The notes: generated by a model from the sequence alone, not told the origin. A stretch of DNA of 56,434 bases from Thermoplasmatota archaeon (GCA_030619765.1 JAUXAU010000009.1:1-56434); one strand, 5' to 3'. Counted from the first letter of the stretch, positions 32,341 to 44,365 are shown. Translations and numbers: made by a program.

Positions 32341-33120
32341 ATGGATGAAAAAATAAAGCTACTGGCTCATAAAACCGTTGATAAAATCTATAGAAAAGTT
32401 AGAAGAACCTGTTTAACTGAGTTCCATAGGTTGGGAACTAATACCGGCATAGGTGCTGATGGTACTCCTACGAAGTATGTTGACAAGGTTGCCGACGATG
32501 TCGCAATGAAATTTATCAGAAAATCAGATGTAAAGGTGAATATCCTTAGTGAAGAATCTGGTTTTTTAGATGACGGTGGTGAATATACTTTTATCTTGGA
32601 TCCTGTTGATGGCACCCGTAATGCATATCGGGGCATACCATTTTATTCTGTTTCCTTAGGTATTGGTAAGTCGACGCTTAGTGATGTTGAATATGGCATT
32701 GTTAAAAACATTCCAACTGGGGATGTTTTTATCGCTGAGAAAAACCATGGTGCTTTCCTTAACAATAAACGTGTTGGCATTCCAGATTTGCATTCAACTG
32801 ATGTTCTCTCTTCTCTAACTCTTGGTAAAAACTTTGATAAGTTAACGCTTTCTTTTGCTAAGAAAGATATTGTTCGTTCTCTTGGCTCTGCGTCTCTTGA
32901 GATGTGTATGGTAGCTATCGGGGCGTTGGATTTTTATGTTGTTGGTAGGGAGTATATGCGTGTGACTGATATCGCTGCTTCTACTCTTATTGTACGTGAG
33001 GCAGGTGGTATTGTTACAAACATCCATGGTGAACAACTTGACATGCATCTTAATTTAGATGAGAGAACAAGCGTTATTGCGGCTTGTAATGAGAAATTAG
33101 TTAACAAGATTATTTCTTAA
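32341..33120 (+). CDS. suhB: Inositol monophosphatase / fructose-1,6-bisphosphatase family
   Basis: The ~259-residue protein has the metal-site motifs ILSEESG, ILDPVDGTRNAYRGIPFYSVSLGI and the late RVTDIAASTLIVREAGG. Archaeal members act on inositol phosphates, on fructose-1,6-bisphosphate, or on both. GGAAGGG at 32327-32333 fits an ATG start at 32341; starts at 32317 and 32335 are also in frame. The gene is at the end of the AMMECR1-pyrC run. Confidence 0.88.
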   Translation: MDEKIKLLAHKTVDKIYRKVRRTCLTEFHRLGTNTGIGADGTPTKYVDKVADDVAMKFIRKSDVKVNILSEESGFLDDGGEYTFILDPVDGTRNAYRGIPFYSVSLGIGKSTLSDVEYGIVKNIPTGDVFIAEKNHGAFLNNKRVGIPDLHSTDVLSSLTLGKNFDKLTLSFAKKDIVRSLGSASLEMCMVAIGALDFYVVGREYMRVTDIAASTLIVREAGGIVTNIHGEQLDMHLNLDERTSVIAACNEKLVNKIIS

Positions 33121-33159
33121 CGTAAACATTTAATATGGTTGAATTTAATTTCGGTTCAA

Positions 33160-33897
33160 ATGAGCATAGCTGAAGATATTGTTAATATGACAAAGAAGAA
33201 AAAGTTGCATTTTTCTTTGATCGATCCTGATAAACAGAATCCTGAACTTGCTGGCTCTATCGCAAAGACAGCAGAAGAGGCAGGTAGTAGCGCTATAATG
33301 GTTGGAGGCTCCACATTAGTTTCACAGAAGCAAGTGGATGATACGGTTAAGGCGATTAAAGGTGACACCGATCTGCCTGTTATTTTGTTTCCATCTGGTG
33401 CCAGATTTTTGAGTAAATATGCTGATGCTGTTTTTTTTATGAGTCTTTTGAACTCTAGGAACTTAGATTATGTGATCAGGGAACATGTCAAAGGGGCGCC
33501 TTTTGTGAAACATTCCGGAGTTGAACCGATCTCGATGGGATATGTTATTGTTGAGCCAGGTATGACTGCAGGCAGAATTGGTGAAGTTGATTTGATAAAA
33601 AAAGATGATATTGAAACAGCAGTTGGATATGCTCTTGCATCTCAATATTTGGGTATGGAATTGTTTTATCTTGAGGCAGGATCTGGGGCATCTTCTCCTG
33701 TAACTAATAGAATGATTAAAGCTGTCAAACAAAGTATTGATATCCCGCTTATCGTAGGCGGTGGCATTAGAGCTGTGGAAACGGCAAGACAGAAAGCGCA
33801 TGCTGGAGCAGATATTATTATTACTGGTACAAAGCTGGAGGAAGAAAAAAATTTGAAACAGGCTTTAACTAATATAATAAAGGCTATAGAGGAATAG
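33160..33897 (+). CDS. Geranylgeranylglyceryl-phosphate synthase
   Basis: The ~245-residue TIM-barrel protein has FSLIDPDKQNPELAGSIA near the N-terminus, the PSGARFLSKYADAVFFMSLLNSRN segment, VIVEPGMTAGRIG, FYLEAGSGASSPV and a final PLIVGGGIR phosphate site. It joins geranylgeranyl-PP to sn-glycerol-1-phosphate, the first step of archaeal ether lipid synthesis. The ATG at 33160 gives the standard N-terminus; a TTG at 33139 is less likely. It is followed after 6 bases by ubiX. Confidence 0.93.
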   Translation: MSIAEDIVNMTKKKKLHFSLIDPDKQNPELAGSIAKTAEEAGSSAIMVGGSTLVSQKQVDDTVKAIKGDTDLPVILFPSGARFLSKYADAVFFMSLLNSRNLDYVIREHVKGAPFVKHSGVEPISMGYVIVEPGMTAGRIGEVDLIKKDDIETAVGYALASQYLGMELFYLEAGSGASSPVTNRMIKAVKQSIDIPLIVGGGIRAVETARQKAHAGADIIITGTKLEEEKNLKQALTNIIKAIEE

Positions 33898-33903
33898 ATC
33901 TTC

Positions 33904-34455
33904 ATGAGAATTTTATTGAGCATAGGAGGAGCTTCTGGGAGTATTTATGGTATAAGGTTATTTGAGGAATTGATTAAATCTGGCGTTGAAGTGCATTTAG
34001 TTGTATCTGATAGTGCAAAAAAAATATTGGAACATGAAACAGAGCATAACTATGAAGATCTAAAAAAGAAAGCGGGTTTTTGTTATGATAATGATGATCT
34101 GTTCGCTCCTCCTGCAAGTGGAAGTTTTCAACTGGATGCTATGGTCATTGCTCCTTGTAGTATGAAAACATTGTCTGCTATTGCGAATGGTTATGGCGAT
34201 ACGTTCACCTCTAGGGTTGCTAGTTGTTGTTTGAAAGAAGGAAGAAAGCTCGTTCTTGTTATACGTGAAACACCATTAGATCTACCAGGAATCAAAAACA
34301 TGCTTGCTGCAAAACAAAGTGGAGCAGTTATTCTTCCTGCAATGCCGGGATTTTATCATAGACCATATAATATAGAAGAACTAGTAAATTTTATTGTAGG
34401 TAAAATCTTCGATCAACTTGGTTTAGAACATAGTCTGTTTAAAAGATGGGGGTAA
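33904..34455 (+). CDS. ubiX: UbiX/Pad1 flavin prenyltransferase
   Basis: The 183-residue protein has the family signatures ILLSIGGASGSIYGIRLFEEL, VVSDSAKKIL, VIAPCSMKTLSAIANGYGDTFTSRVA and LVIRETPLDLPGIKNMLAAKQSGAVILPAMPGFYHRP. It prenylates FMN to prenyl-FMN for UbiD-type decarboxylases. The gene follows GGGP synthase and is convergent with guaAa, 4 bases away. Confidence 0.93.
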   Translation: MRILLSIGGASGSIYGIRLFEELIKSGVEVHLVVSDSAKKILEHETEHNYEDLKKKAGFCYDNDDLFAPPASGSFQLDAMVIAPCSMKTLSAIANGYGDTFTSRVASCCLKEGRKLVLVIRETPLDLPGIKNMLAAKQSGAVILPAMPGFYHRPYNIEELVNFIVGKIFDQLGLEHSLFKRWG

Positions 34456-34459
34456 CACC

Positions 34460-35032
34460 CTATGTCTTACACATGTTAACAAAATTTTTGAATATTTGTT
34501 CACCGTATTCAGTATGTTCAACTTCTGGATGAAATTGTAGACCATAGAATGGTTTTTCTTTATGTCGCATGGCCTGTATTTTACAGCTTTCACTTTCAGC
34601 TAGCAATTCAAATTCTTCGGGTAAAACAGTTACCTCGTCGTTATGTGATTCCCAAACGATTGATTCTTTAGGTACTCCTTCAAAAAGCTTATCGTCTTTC
34701 AGCAATGTAAGTTCAATTTTTCCAAATTCTGGTACTTTTGAAGGCGCTGCTTTTCCTCCAAAAAACTGTGCCATGAATTGATGCCCTGCACATATTCCAA
34801 GTATTGGAAAATCAGCTTTCTCTAGGTACTCTGTGCATTTTCCAAGTTTGCTTTCTAATGCTATACGTGGTGCACCACCAGATAGAACAAGACCATCAAT
34901 ATTTTCATTGTCTAAATCTTCAAAAGGTGTTGTATTTGGAACTATTTTCGTATCAACATCAATATCTCTTAATGTGCGCCATTCTCTATGTGTCCATTGT
35001 CCTCCATTATCTATAACGTAAATTCGTACCAT
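34460..35032 (-). CDS. guaAa: GMP synthase, glutamine amidotransferase subunit
   Basis: The 190-residue class I amidotransferase has the nucleophile segment ILGICAGHQFMAQFFGG and the His-Glu pair in GLQFHPEVEHTEYG. In archaea the GuaA activity is split; this subunit gives ammonia to the partner encoded just upstream at 35061-36008. It is last in the purE-guaAb-guaAa operon. Confidence 0.94.
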   Translation of the reverse strand: MVRIYVIDNGGQWTHREWRTLRDIDVDTKIVPNTTPFEDLDNENIDGLVLSGGAPRIALESKLGKCTEYLEKADFPILGICAGHQFMAQFFGGKAAPSKVPEFGKIELTLLKDDKLFEGVPKESIVWESHNDEVTVLPEEFELLAESESCKIQAMRHKEKPFYGLQFHPEVEHTEYGEQIFKNFVNMCKT

Positions 35033-35060
35033 ATTGTCCTCCCTTAAATTAGCAAATTTT

Positions 35061-36008
35061 TTATTCCCATTCTACAGTACCTGGAGGCTTATTTGTCACA
35101 TCATATACTATACGGTTGATTTTATCTCCAAGAGCATTGGCAATTTTTATGGAGATGTTGTCTAGTACCTCATGAGGGATATAACTGTATTTACACGTCA
35201 TTGCATCAACGCTTTGAACTGCCCGTATTGCTATCGTATAGCCATATGCCCTCTTATCTCCCTGCACCCCAACGGTCTTTACGGGGATAAGAACCGCAAA
35301 ATACTGCCATGGTTTTTCTATGATTCCTTGTTTCACAGCGTTTTCAATCTCTTTTTCTACGATATAACAGGCCTCTCTGATAACTTCTGTCTTTTTTGGT
35401 GTCGCCTCACCAATAATTCTAATTGCTAAACCAGGGCCAGGAAACGGTTGCCGTTCTGAAACAGGTAATTTCAGCACTCGTGCAACCTTTCTCACCTCAT
35501 CTTTATACAAATCTCGCAGGGGTTCCACCAGTTTCACTGCTATGTCCTCTGGAAGACCACCAACGTTATGATGAGATTTTATAGTATCTCTAAGCTCATC
35601 ACCTGATTCAATCCAATCGGGTGCAATAGTACCCTGCACCAGGTATTCTATACCTTCTTCTTTAGCAGTTTTTTCAAATAATCGAATGAATTTTTCTCCG
35701 ATAATCTTACGTTTTTCCTCGGGATCTTCTACATTTTTTAAGGAAGCGTAGAACTCTTTACTAGCATCGATAAATCGATAGTTTAATCCTAGCTCTTCCA
35801 TCATTTTTTTGACGCCTATCGACTCATTTTTCCTCATATATCCCGTGTCTACATGAGCTGCTATTAACCGATCACCAATTGCATTATTAACAAGAGCCGC
35901 ACAAACAGTGCTATCTACTCCCCCCGAGAAGGCAATTAACGCTTTACCTTTTATTTTCTCTCGCAGTTGATCAACTGTTTTTTCAATGAATTTCTCAGCA
36001 TCAAACAT
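35061..36008 (-). CDS. guaAb: GMP synthase, ATP-pyrophosphatase subunit
   Basis: The 315-residue protein has the N-type P-loop ALIAFSGGVDSTVCAALV and the terminal KINRIVYDVTNKPPGTVEWE. It activates XMP with ATP and uses ammonia from GuaAa. The length is normal for the archaeal subunit. It sits between purE and guaAa in the same direction. Confidence 0.95.
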   Translation of the reverse strand: MFDAEKFIEKTVDQLREKIKGKALIAFSGGVDSTVCAALVNNAIGDRLIAAHVDTGYMRKNESIGVKKMMEELGLNYRFIDASKEFYASLKNVEDPEEKRKIIGEKFIRLFEKTAKEEGIEYLVQGTIAPDWIESGDELRDTIKSHHNVGGLPEDIAVKLVEPLRDLYKDEVRKVARVLKLPVSERQPFPGPGLAIRIIGEATPKKTEVIREACYIVEKEIENAVKQGIIEKPWQYFAVLIPVKTVGVQGDKRAYGYTIAIRAVQSVDAMTCKYSYIPHEVLDNISIKIANALGDKINRIVYDVTNKPPGTVEWE

Positions 36009-36019
36009 TATTTTAACTC

Positions 36020-36466
36020 CTATTTTGAAAGTGCTTTAATTCTCATTTTCTCCCTATATTTCTTAAGTTTTTTCATTAATTTTTCATCTTTCAATGAAAG
36101 TATTTCGATTGCAAGTAATGCTGCGTTATCTCCTCTGTCAAGTCCAACTGCTCCAACTGGTATGCCCGGAGGCATTTGAATAATTGAAAGTATTGCATCA
36201 AGATTTACTTTCCCACTCACGGGAACCCCAATTACAGGTTTTGTTGTATGTGATGCTATACTTCCCGGCAATGCCGCAGCAAGACCTGCGATGCCTATGA
36301 AAACATCTGCCTCACTTTTTTCAACAACCTCTTTTAAGATATCAGGTGTTCGATGAGCTGATGCAACTTTTATGTTATGGGCAATTCCAAATTCCTCTAA
36401 TATTTTCTTTGCTTTTTCGGCAACCTGCATATCTGATTTTGATCCCATTATTATTTGAACTTTCAT
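36020..36466 (-). CDS. purE: N5-carboxyaminoimidazole ribonucleotide mutase
   Basis: The 148-residue protein has the PurE motifs [26 protein letters not shown] and [27 protein letters not shown]. It converts N5-CAIR to CAIR in purine synthesis. A minus-strand TATA box (TATTTATATG, 36494-36503) lies 28 bases upstream of the ATG at 36466, so the transcript is likely leaderless. The gene opens the operon with the two GMP synthase subunits. Confidence 0.94.
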   Translation of the reverse strand: MKVQIIMGSKSDMQVAEKAKKILEEFGIAHNIKVASAHRTPDILKEVVEKSEADVFIGIAGLAAALPGSIASHTTKPVIGVPVSGKVNLDAILSIIQMPPGIPVGAVGLDRGDNAALLAIEILSLKDEKLMKKLKKYREKMRIKALSK

Positions 36467-36493
36467 GTTTTTCAAACCCGAAAATACTGTTGA

Positions 36494-36546
36494 CATATAA
36501 ATAGTTTCAACTTAAAATTTTGAATATCGTAAATTAATTATATAAG
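36494..36546. promoter_or_regulatory. Divergent promoters of purE and topA
   Basis: CATATAAATA (36494-36503; read as TATTTATATG on the minus strand) serves purE, and TTATATAAG (36538-36546) serves topA. Each lies 28-39 bases before its ATG, which suggests leaderless transcripts in both directions. Confidence 0.6.
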
Positions 36547-36576
36547 CTCCTTATGTTGACCTTCCAAGAATCAGAA

Positions 36577-38592
36577 ATGTCAAAGACTCTAGTAATATGT
36601 GAAAAAAATATTGCTGCGCAAAGAATTGCTTATTTTCTTTCCAATGGAAAAGCAAAAGGTACAAGGGTAGGAAAAACACCAGTTTATGAATTCACCAAAG
36701 ATGATGAACTATGGAGAGTGGTAGGTTTGAGGGGACATATCATCGCCCTAGACTACCCTGCTGGATTTAATCAATGGACAAGAATATCTCCACACAAACT
36801 CATTAATGTAGAACCATGTAAAAAAGTTAGTGAAAGTAGCATCGCATCGACATTAAAATCACTTGTTGATAAGAACCCATCTCTAATTATTGCAACAGAT
36901 TTTGATCGAGAGGGGGAACTTATTGGTGTAGAAGTAATAAATCTCCTTAAGGAATATAACAAAGACATAAACCAAATAAAAAGAGCTAAGTTTAGTGCAA
37001 TAACAAATCATGAAATTAAAAATGCATTTGACAATCTAGATGAAGTCGATTACAATCTTTCAGATGCGGGAGAATCACGTCAGGTTATAGATCTTGCGTG
37101 GGGTGCAGTTCTTACGCGATTTATTTCACTTACTGCACAACGCTATGGAAAAGATTTTCTTTCTATTGGGCGGGTTCAGTCCCCAACACTTGCTTTGCTT
37201 GTAGAAAGAGAAAAAGAAATTCAAAAGTTTGAACCAAAAACATATTGGAAAGTTATTGCGACACTCAAAAAAGACAAACCCTTTGATGCAACACATATTG
37301 AAGGGCAATTTTGGGATGAAAAACAGGCAAAGAGCATTTATGAAAAAGTAAAAGATACTGAAACGGCAACAGTAAAAAAAGTCGATAAAAAAACGGAGAA
37401 AGAACTTCCACCAGCACCTTTTAGCACAACGACATTTTTACAATCGGCATCTTATCTTGGAATCTCGACAGCAAATGCCATGGCTATTGCAGAAGAACTG
37501 TACATGATGGGTCTTACTTCCTATCCAAGAACAGACAATACTGTTTATCCTCCTTCATTAAACATCAAGGGGATTTTACAAAAACTTGCAAATTCTCCTT
37601 TTTCAAAAGAGGCAAATGAAGTAATCAGTAATGGAAGAAAGTATCCAATGCGTGGTAAAAAACAAACTACTGATCATCCGCCAATTCATCCTGTGGGAGT
37701 TCCATCTGGCAAAAAGTTAACATCAGATCAACAAAAAATCTATGAGCTTGTATGTAGGCGGTTTTTAGCGACACTTGCAAAAGATGCGATATCAGAAACC
37801 ATGGATGTTTCAGTTGATATTTCAGGAGAGGAGTTTAAGGCAAGTGGATATCGATTGATTGAACCTAATTGGAAAAACATTTACACATACTTTAGGGAAA
37901 AAAGAAAACCTCTCCCAGAACTTTCGGAAGAAGAAAAAGTCAAAATCACTAAAATTAAATTGAAAGAAGATCAAACAAAACCACCAAAAAGATATACACA
38001 GGGATCACTTATTGCCAAAATGGAGCAACTTTCCCTTGGAACAAAATCAACACGTCATGAAATCATTAGTAAATTAAATCGGAGGAAATACATTACACTC
38101 AAGCCACTTGCACCGACGCCTATTGCAACTGCGGTAATCGACGCTCTAACAGACTGCGATGTTACCAAACCAAAAATGACTGCTGTACTTGAAAAAGACA
38201 TGAGCGCAATAGCAGAAGGAAAGAAAACTCTTAATGATGCTGTAAAAGAATCAAGACAAATGCTTACAGAAGTAATGAATGAATTAGAAAAAGATAAAGA
38301 AAAAATTAGGATTAATATTAAAAATGCTCATAAAGAGCAAAACGCCGTAGGAAAATGTCCAAAATGCGGAAAGGGAATGATTGTAAGAACCTCTAAAAAA
38401 GAGAAACGTTTTGTTGGATGTACCGGTTTTCCTAATTGTAAAAATACTTATTCTCTACCTCAGAAAGGGGAAATTATCACGACCGACAAAGTATGTAATA
38501 CATGTGGAGCACCTATTATTAAGGTTATAATGAAAGGTAAAAAGGCATGGGAGCCGTGCTTAAATCTAAATTGTCCAACTAATAAAAAGTAA
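36577..38592 (+). CDS. topA: DNA topoisomerase I (type IA)
   Basis: The 671-residue protein has the toprim start MSKTLVICEKNIAAQRIAYFLSNG, FDREGELIGVEV, GRVQSPTLALLVEREKEI and the active Tyr of SYPRTDN (about residue 316). The C-terminus has two zinc ribbons (CPKCGKGMIVR... and CNTCGAPIIK...CLNLNC). The enzyme relaxes negative supercoils. The ATG at 36577 is chosen from the TATA distance and from the family N-terminus; an in-frame ATG lies at 36553. Confidence 0.95.
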   Translation: MSKTLVICEKNIAAQRIAYFLSNGKAKGTRVGKTPVYEFTKDDELWRVVGLRGHIIALDYPAGFNQWTRISPHKLINVEPCKKVSESSIASTLKSLVDKNPSLIIATDFDREGELIGVEVINLLKEYNKDINQIKRAKFSAITNHEIKNAFDNLDEVDYNLSDAGESRQVIDLAWGAVLTRFISLTAQRYGKDFLSIGRVQSPTLALLVEREKEIQKFEPKTYWKVIATLKKDKPFDATHIEGQFWDEKQAKSIYEKVKDTETATVKKVDKKTEKELPPAPFSTTTFLQSASYLGISTANAMAIAEELYMMGLTSYPRTDNTVYPPSLNIKGILQKLANSPFSKEANEVISNGRKYPMRGKKQTTDHPPIHPVGVPSGKKLTSDQQKIYELVCRRFLATLAKDAISETMDVSVDISGEEFKASGYRLIEPNWKNIYTYFREKRKPLPELSEEEKVKITKIKLKEDQTKPPKRYTQGSLIAKMEQLSLGTKSTRHEIISKLNRRKYITLKPLAPTPIATAVIDALTDCDVTKPKMTAVLEKDMSAIAEGKKTLNDAVKESRQMLTEVMNELEKDKEKIRINIKNAHKEQNAVGKCPKCGKGMIVRTSKKEKRFVGCTGFPNCKNTYSLPQKGEIITTDKVCNTCGAPIIKVIMKGKKAWEPCLNLNCPTNKK

Positions 38593-38599
38593 AGGTCTT

Positions 38600-41500
38600 T
38601 TATTTTCCTTCGACATTTTCTTCTGTTTCATCATCTTCGTTGCTTTCTATTATCTTTGCTACAGAGACGACCTTGTCCCCTTCATTAAGTCTCATAATTC
38701 TAACGCCCATCGTATTTCTTCCCTGTATACGAATATCCTTTACAGGGACCCTTACTATCATCCCATTCTTGGTTGCTAGCATAATCTCATCCTCATCAGT
38801 TGCTTCTCGTACAAAGAGTACTTTTCCATTTCTTTCATTTGTTATAATGGTTCTTACTCCCTTGCTTCCACGATGTGTTTTCCTGTATGCTTGAATAGGT
38901 GATCGTTTCCCAAATCCATTTTCTGTTATCGTGAGTAGATTCCCTTCTTCACCAACAACTGCCATGGAAACGACTTTATCACCTTTATTTAGACGAATAC
39001 CTCGGACACCTCGTGTCGAACGTCCTATTGATCTAGCTTCTCCTTCATTAAATCTACATGCTTGGCCATTTGCCGAAGCTATCATAATAGTTTGTTTTCC
39101 ATCTGAGAGTTTAGTACTAATGAGTTCGTCATCATCATCTAAATTGATTGCTTTGATTCCGTTAACTCTGATATGTTTATATGCAGATAGAGCCGTTTTT
39201 TTGATTACTCCTTTTTTTGTAGAGAATACAAGATAGTGTTCATCATCAAACTCGGGAATTGGAATGGCTGTCTCTACATACTCTCCTTCCTCTAATCTAG
39301 GTAGGAGGTTTATTATTGCTTTTCCTTTGAAATGTCTACTTCCCTCTGGTATTTTGTAGCCTTTTAGCCAGAATGTTTTTCCATGATTTGTGAAAAACAT
39401 GATGTAATCATGGGTGGATGTTACAAATGAGTCAACGACGATGTCTTCTTCTTTTGTTTTCATACCGATTAGTCCTTTTCCACCACGGTGTTGTGTTCTA
39501 TATGTTTCAGTTGGAATGCGTTTTATGTATCCTGATTCTGTGATTGTAATAACAACCTCATGTTCTGGGATAAGGTCCTCCATGTCAATATCGATTTCTC
39601 CCTCAACGATCTCGGTACGGCGTTCGTCTCCAAACTTTTCTCTTATCTCAAGTAGCTCTCTTTTAATTTCATTTAGAATATTTTGTTTATCGCTTAATAG
39701 CTCTTCGAGTTGTTTAATTAGTTCTTTTGTTTCATTGTAGTCTTTTTCGACTGCTTCTATCTCCATTCCTGTAAGCTTATGAAGACGCATATCAAGGATT
39801 GCTTTGACTTGTATCTCTGTGAATTCAAAGCGCTGCATAAGATTGTTTTTTGCCTCGTCTGCGGTTTTGCTAGCTCGTATTATTTTGATTACTTCATCAA
39901 TGTTTTTCAAAGCCTTCATGAATCCTTCAAGGATATGCATTTTTTCTTGTGCCTTTTTAAGATCATAATTTATTCTACGTGTAATCACAAGGACACGGTA
40001 TTCTATAAAATGTTGAATTATTTCTTTAAGTTGTAGTATCTTTGGCTCTCCATCAACTATTGCAAGATTATTTACTCCAAAAGTAGTTTGCATATCCGTG
40101 TGCTTGAAAAGCATAGATAATACAACATCTTCTATAGCATCGCGTTTCAAATCTATTACAACACGCATACCATCTCTATCACTTTCATCACGAAGATCGC
40201 TAATCCCCTCGATTTTTTTGTTTTTAACAAGATCTGCAATTGTTTTCAAAAGATTTGATTTGTTAACTTGATAAGGAAGCTCTGTTATGATTATTTTCTT
40301 TTTCTCGTCACCCTCGAAATGTGTTTTTGCACGAACACGGACAAGTCCTTTTCCTTCGGAATATGCAGCAAGAATGCCGCCCTTTCCATAAATTATCCCA
40401 CCAGTTGGAAAATCAGGGCCCTGAATCGATTCCATAATTTCAACTGTGGAGATCTCGGGGTTGTCAATAACTTGAATAGTTCCATCTATTACTTCTGTGA
40501 TATTATGTGGCGCCATGTTTGTTGCCATACCAACAGCAATACCAGAAGCACCGTTTATTAAGAGTTGAGGCATAACTGCTGGAAGTACTACTGGTTCCTT
40601 TAGACTGCCATCAAAATTATCAACCCATCCAACTGTGTCTTTTTCTATATCCTGTAGCATATACTGAGAGATTTTTGCCATACGTACTTCGCTGTAGCGC
40701 ATAGCCGCTGCTGCATCACCATCTATTGAATTATGTACAAAAATACCACCTGCTAATGCAAAATTATGTGTTTCTTCAATGGTGATATCATAAACATCTT
40801 CTTTTTTTTCTAAAAAGATAACATCTTTAACTTTATGATTTAATTTTGCAACATTTAAACCTAAAACTTTGTAAATATTATCAATATTATTACCAAAAAA
40901 CTTATTGAGAGCATTATTAAACGTTATAATACCTGCGCCTTTTCTAGAGTTATATGTTATTCTAACTTTTTCATAATTTTCTTCGTTTATATCCCCATAT
41001 GTTTTTATGGTTTTCCTACAGGTCGCTAAGAATCTATAATAATTTGCTTTTTTTCCATTTTCTGATAAAATCTTTAAAAAAAACTTTCTATGCTCTATGT
41101 TTCCCCATCTTTCTTTAGATAACTCAGACATGTGTTTTTTATGTTCAGGATTGGACCAAATTTTATTTGACAGGTCTTTCATCCGTTCTGATTGTTCATT
41201 ATAATATTCTGGATCTTTCCATTTTTCTTTAAGGGAATTGGATTTCATCTCCCTGTATTGTGGATTTTTCCAAAGTCGTTTTAATGTTTTAGTTGCTCTT
41301 TCACTAAATTCTTTTCTTCGTTCTGGATGGTTTTTTATATATTCCTTATTTGCTTCACTTAACATCTTCCTCATTTTTTTTCGATAATCATGATTCTTCC
41401 AATTTTTTCTATTTCGTTCAGATAGTCTCTCAGAATTGGCTTTTCTATTTTTTGGATCTGACCAATATTTTTTTCTCCCGTCTGCTATTTTTTTCCTATA

Positions 41501-42415
41501 TTCTTCGTTTTTATGAAGCTCCGTTGCATGTTCAGCATGTAATTTCCAATGATCTTTCCATTTAATCCTCCTAATATTATCTGGGTTATTGTTTAACTTG
41601 TTAAAATCAATATGATGTCTTATCCTCCCAGAATTTTTTTTATAAACATTATTTTTTAAATTCCGTTCATCTGCCAAGTTATGAACTGGATCCCAACTAT
41701 TATTTCTTGGTTGATAAATCAGCGGATAACCCTGCAAGGCTGGTTTGTGTTTATCTTTTTCAGTTGATAACTTCAAATATAGTGGCATCAAAGAATCCCT
41801 GGGTTTGAGATAATGAGCCTCCTTATATGTTCCGTCTCGTAACATAAATTTATGATCAAGAGTACATTTTATTTCCTCATTATTGTCTAAAATAATTTTC
41901 AAAATCTCTTGATTTCTCTTTGTAAGTCGAGGGTTCTTTATCTCAGATATTTCAACAGTTCCCTTTTTATTTATAGTGTATGTGTAATTTATTATACCCC
42001 TCTTGTGTTCTTCAATTAATTCTTCAAAACTTAGATTTCTTCTATCAGTTAAAGCAATTTCAGTATCCTTTGTAAAACATCCAAAATTACCTTGCCCGTC
42101 AACAAGAGGATACCGAAGTGAGAAATCTTGAGCCATACGAACCATTGAGTCATATACTGCTTGATCACCATGTGGATGATATTTTCCCAAAGTTTCACCC
42201 ACAATTCTTGCAGATTTTTTATGTGGTTTGTTATGAGTCAAACCCATATCATTCATAGCATATAGAATTCTTCGGTGAACAGGTTTTAAACCATCACGTA
42301 CGTCAGGAAGTGCTCGGCTCATAATAACACTCATAGAGTAATCTATGAATGCACGTTTCATCTCTGATTCAAGTGCTCGGACATATTCTTTTTTTGGTTG
42401 TTCCTCATCAGTCAT
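38600..42415 (-). CDS. gyrA: DNA gyrase subunit A with an intein
   Basis: The 1271-residue precursor contains an N-extein of 112 residues, a 450-residue intein and a C-extein of 709 residues; the spliced protein is about 821 residues. The catalytic segment AAAAMRYSE (active Tyr) is just after the intein. The C-terminal beta-pinwheel carries HRGGKGLIGMKT and HRGSKGVRTI, close to GyrA-box patterns. Gyrase brings negative supercoils into DNA; in archaea it is taken to be of bacterial origin. The gene begins 9 bases after gyrB and ends tail to tail with topA. Confidence 0.95.
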   Translation of the reverse strand: MTDEEQPKKEYVRALESEMKRAFIDYSMSVIMSRALPDVRDGLKPVHRRILYAMNDMGLTHNKPHKKSARIVGETLGKYHPHGDQAVYDSMVRMAQDFSLRYPLVDGQGNFGCFTKDTEIALTDRRNLSFEELIEEHKRGIINYTYTINKKGTVEISEIKNPRLTKRNQEILKIILDNNEEIKCTLDHKFMLRDGTYKEAHYLKPRDSLMPLYLKLSTEKDKHKPALQGYPLIYQPRNNSWDPVHNLADERNLKNNVYKKNSGRIRHHIDFNKLNNNPDNIRRIKWKDHWKLHAEHATELHKNEEYRKKIADGRKKYWSDPKNRKANSERLSERNRKNWKNHDYRKKMRKMLSEANKEYIKNHPERRKEFSERATKTLKRLWKNPQYREMKSNSLKEKWKDPEYYNEQSERMKDLSNKIWSNPEHKKHMSELSKERWGNIEHRKFFLKILSENGKKANYYRFLATCRKTIKTYGDINEENYEKVRITYNSRKGAGIITFNNALNKFFGNNIDNIYKVLGLNVAKLNHKVKDVIFLEKKEDVYDITIEETHNFALAGGIFVHNSIDGDAAAAMRYSEVRMAKISQYMLQDIEKDTVGWVDNFDGSLKEPVVLPAVMPQLLINGASGIAVGMATNMAPHNITEVIDGTIQVIDNPEISTVEIMESIQGPDFPTGGIIYGKGGILAAYSEGKGLVRVRAKTHFEGDEKKKIIITELPYQVNKSNLLKTIADLVKNKKIEGISDLRDESDRDGMRVVIDLKRDAIEDVVLSMLFKHTDMQTTFGVNNLAIVDGEPKILQLKEIIQHFIEYRVLVITRRINYDLKKAQEKMHILEGFMKALKNIDEVIKIIRASKTADEAKNNLMQRFEFTEIQVKAILDMRLHKLTGMEIEAVEKDYNETKELIKQLEELLSDKQNILNEIKRELLEIREKFGDERRTEIVEGEIDIDMEDLIPEHEVVITITESGYIKRIPTETYRTQHRGGKGLIGMKTKEEDIVVDSFVTSTHDYIMFFTNHGKTFWLKGYKIPEGSRHFKGKAIINLLPRLEEGEYVETAIPIPEFDDEHYLVFSTKKGVIKKTALSAYKHIRVNGIKAINLDDDDELISTKLSDGKQTIMIASANGQACRFNEGEARSIGRSTRGVRGIRLNKGDKVVSMAVVGEEGNLLTITENGFGKRSPIQAYRKTHRGSKGVRTIITNERNGKVLFVREATDEDEIMLATKNGMIVRVPVKDIRIQGRNTMGVRIMRLNEGDKVVSVAKIIESNEDDETEENVEGK
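40730..42079 (-). mobile_element. GyrA intein with HNH homing endonuclease and a helical repeat array
   Basis: The intein is exactly 450 codons. It starts with Cys1 after NFG of the DGQGNFG segment and ends with a His-Asn pair (VHN) before Ser of SIDGD. The splicing block TLDH (C72-T73-L74-D75-H76) and a VYDITIEETHNFAL block are present. Residues ~151-184 form an HNH motif (IRHHIDFNKLNNNPDNIRR with H155/H156, N168, H177, H181). About eight short basic repeats (W-x-N/D-P-E-type, ~18-22 residues, residues ~190-390) look like NUMOD3-type DNA-binding repeats. The endonuclease would spread the intein by homing. Confidence 0.9.
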
Positions 42416-42424
42416 AATATCACC

Positions 42425-44365
<1,941 letters not shown>

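Noticed and set aside
38640-39740. Plus-strand frames of 84-108 codons inside gyrA
   Set aside because: They are shadows of the conserved minus-strand gyrA sequence.
40730-42079. LAGLIDADG-type intein
   Set aside because: No LAGLIDADG motif; the endonuclease part has HHIDxN and NNPxNI of HNH type.
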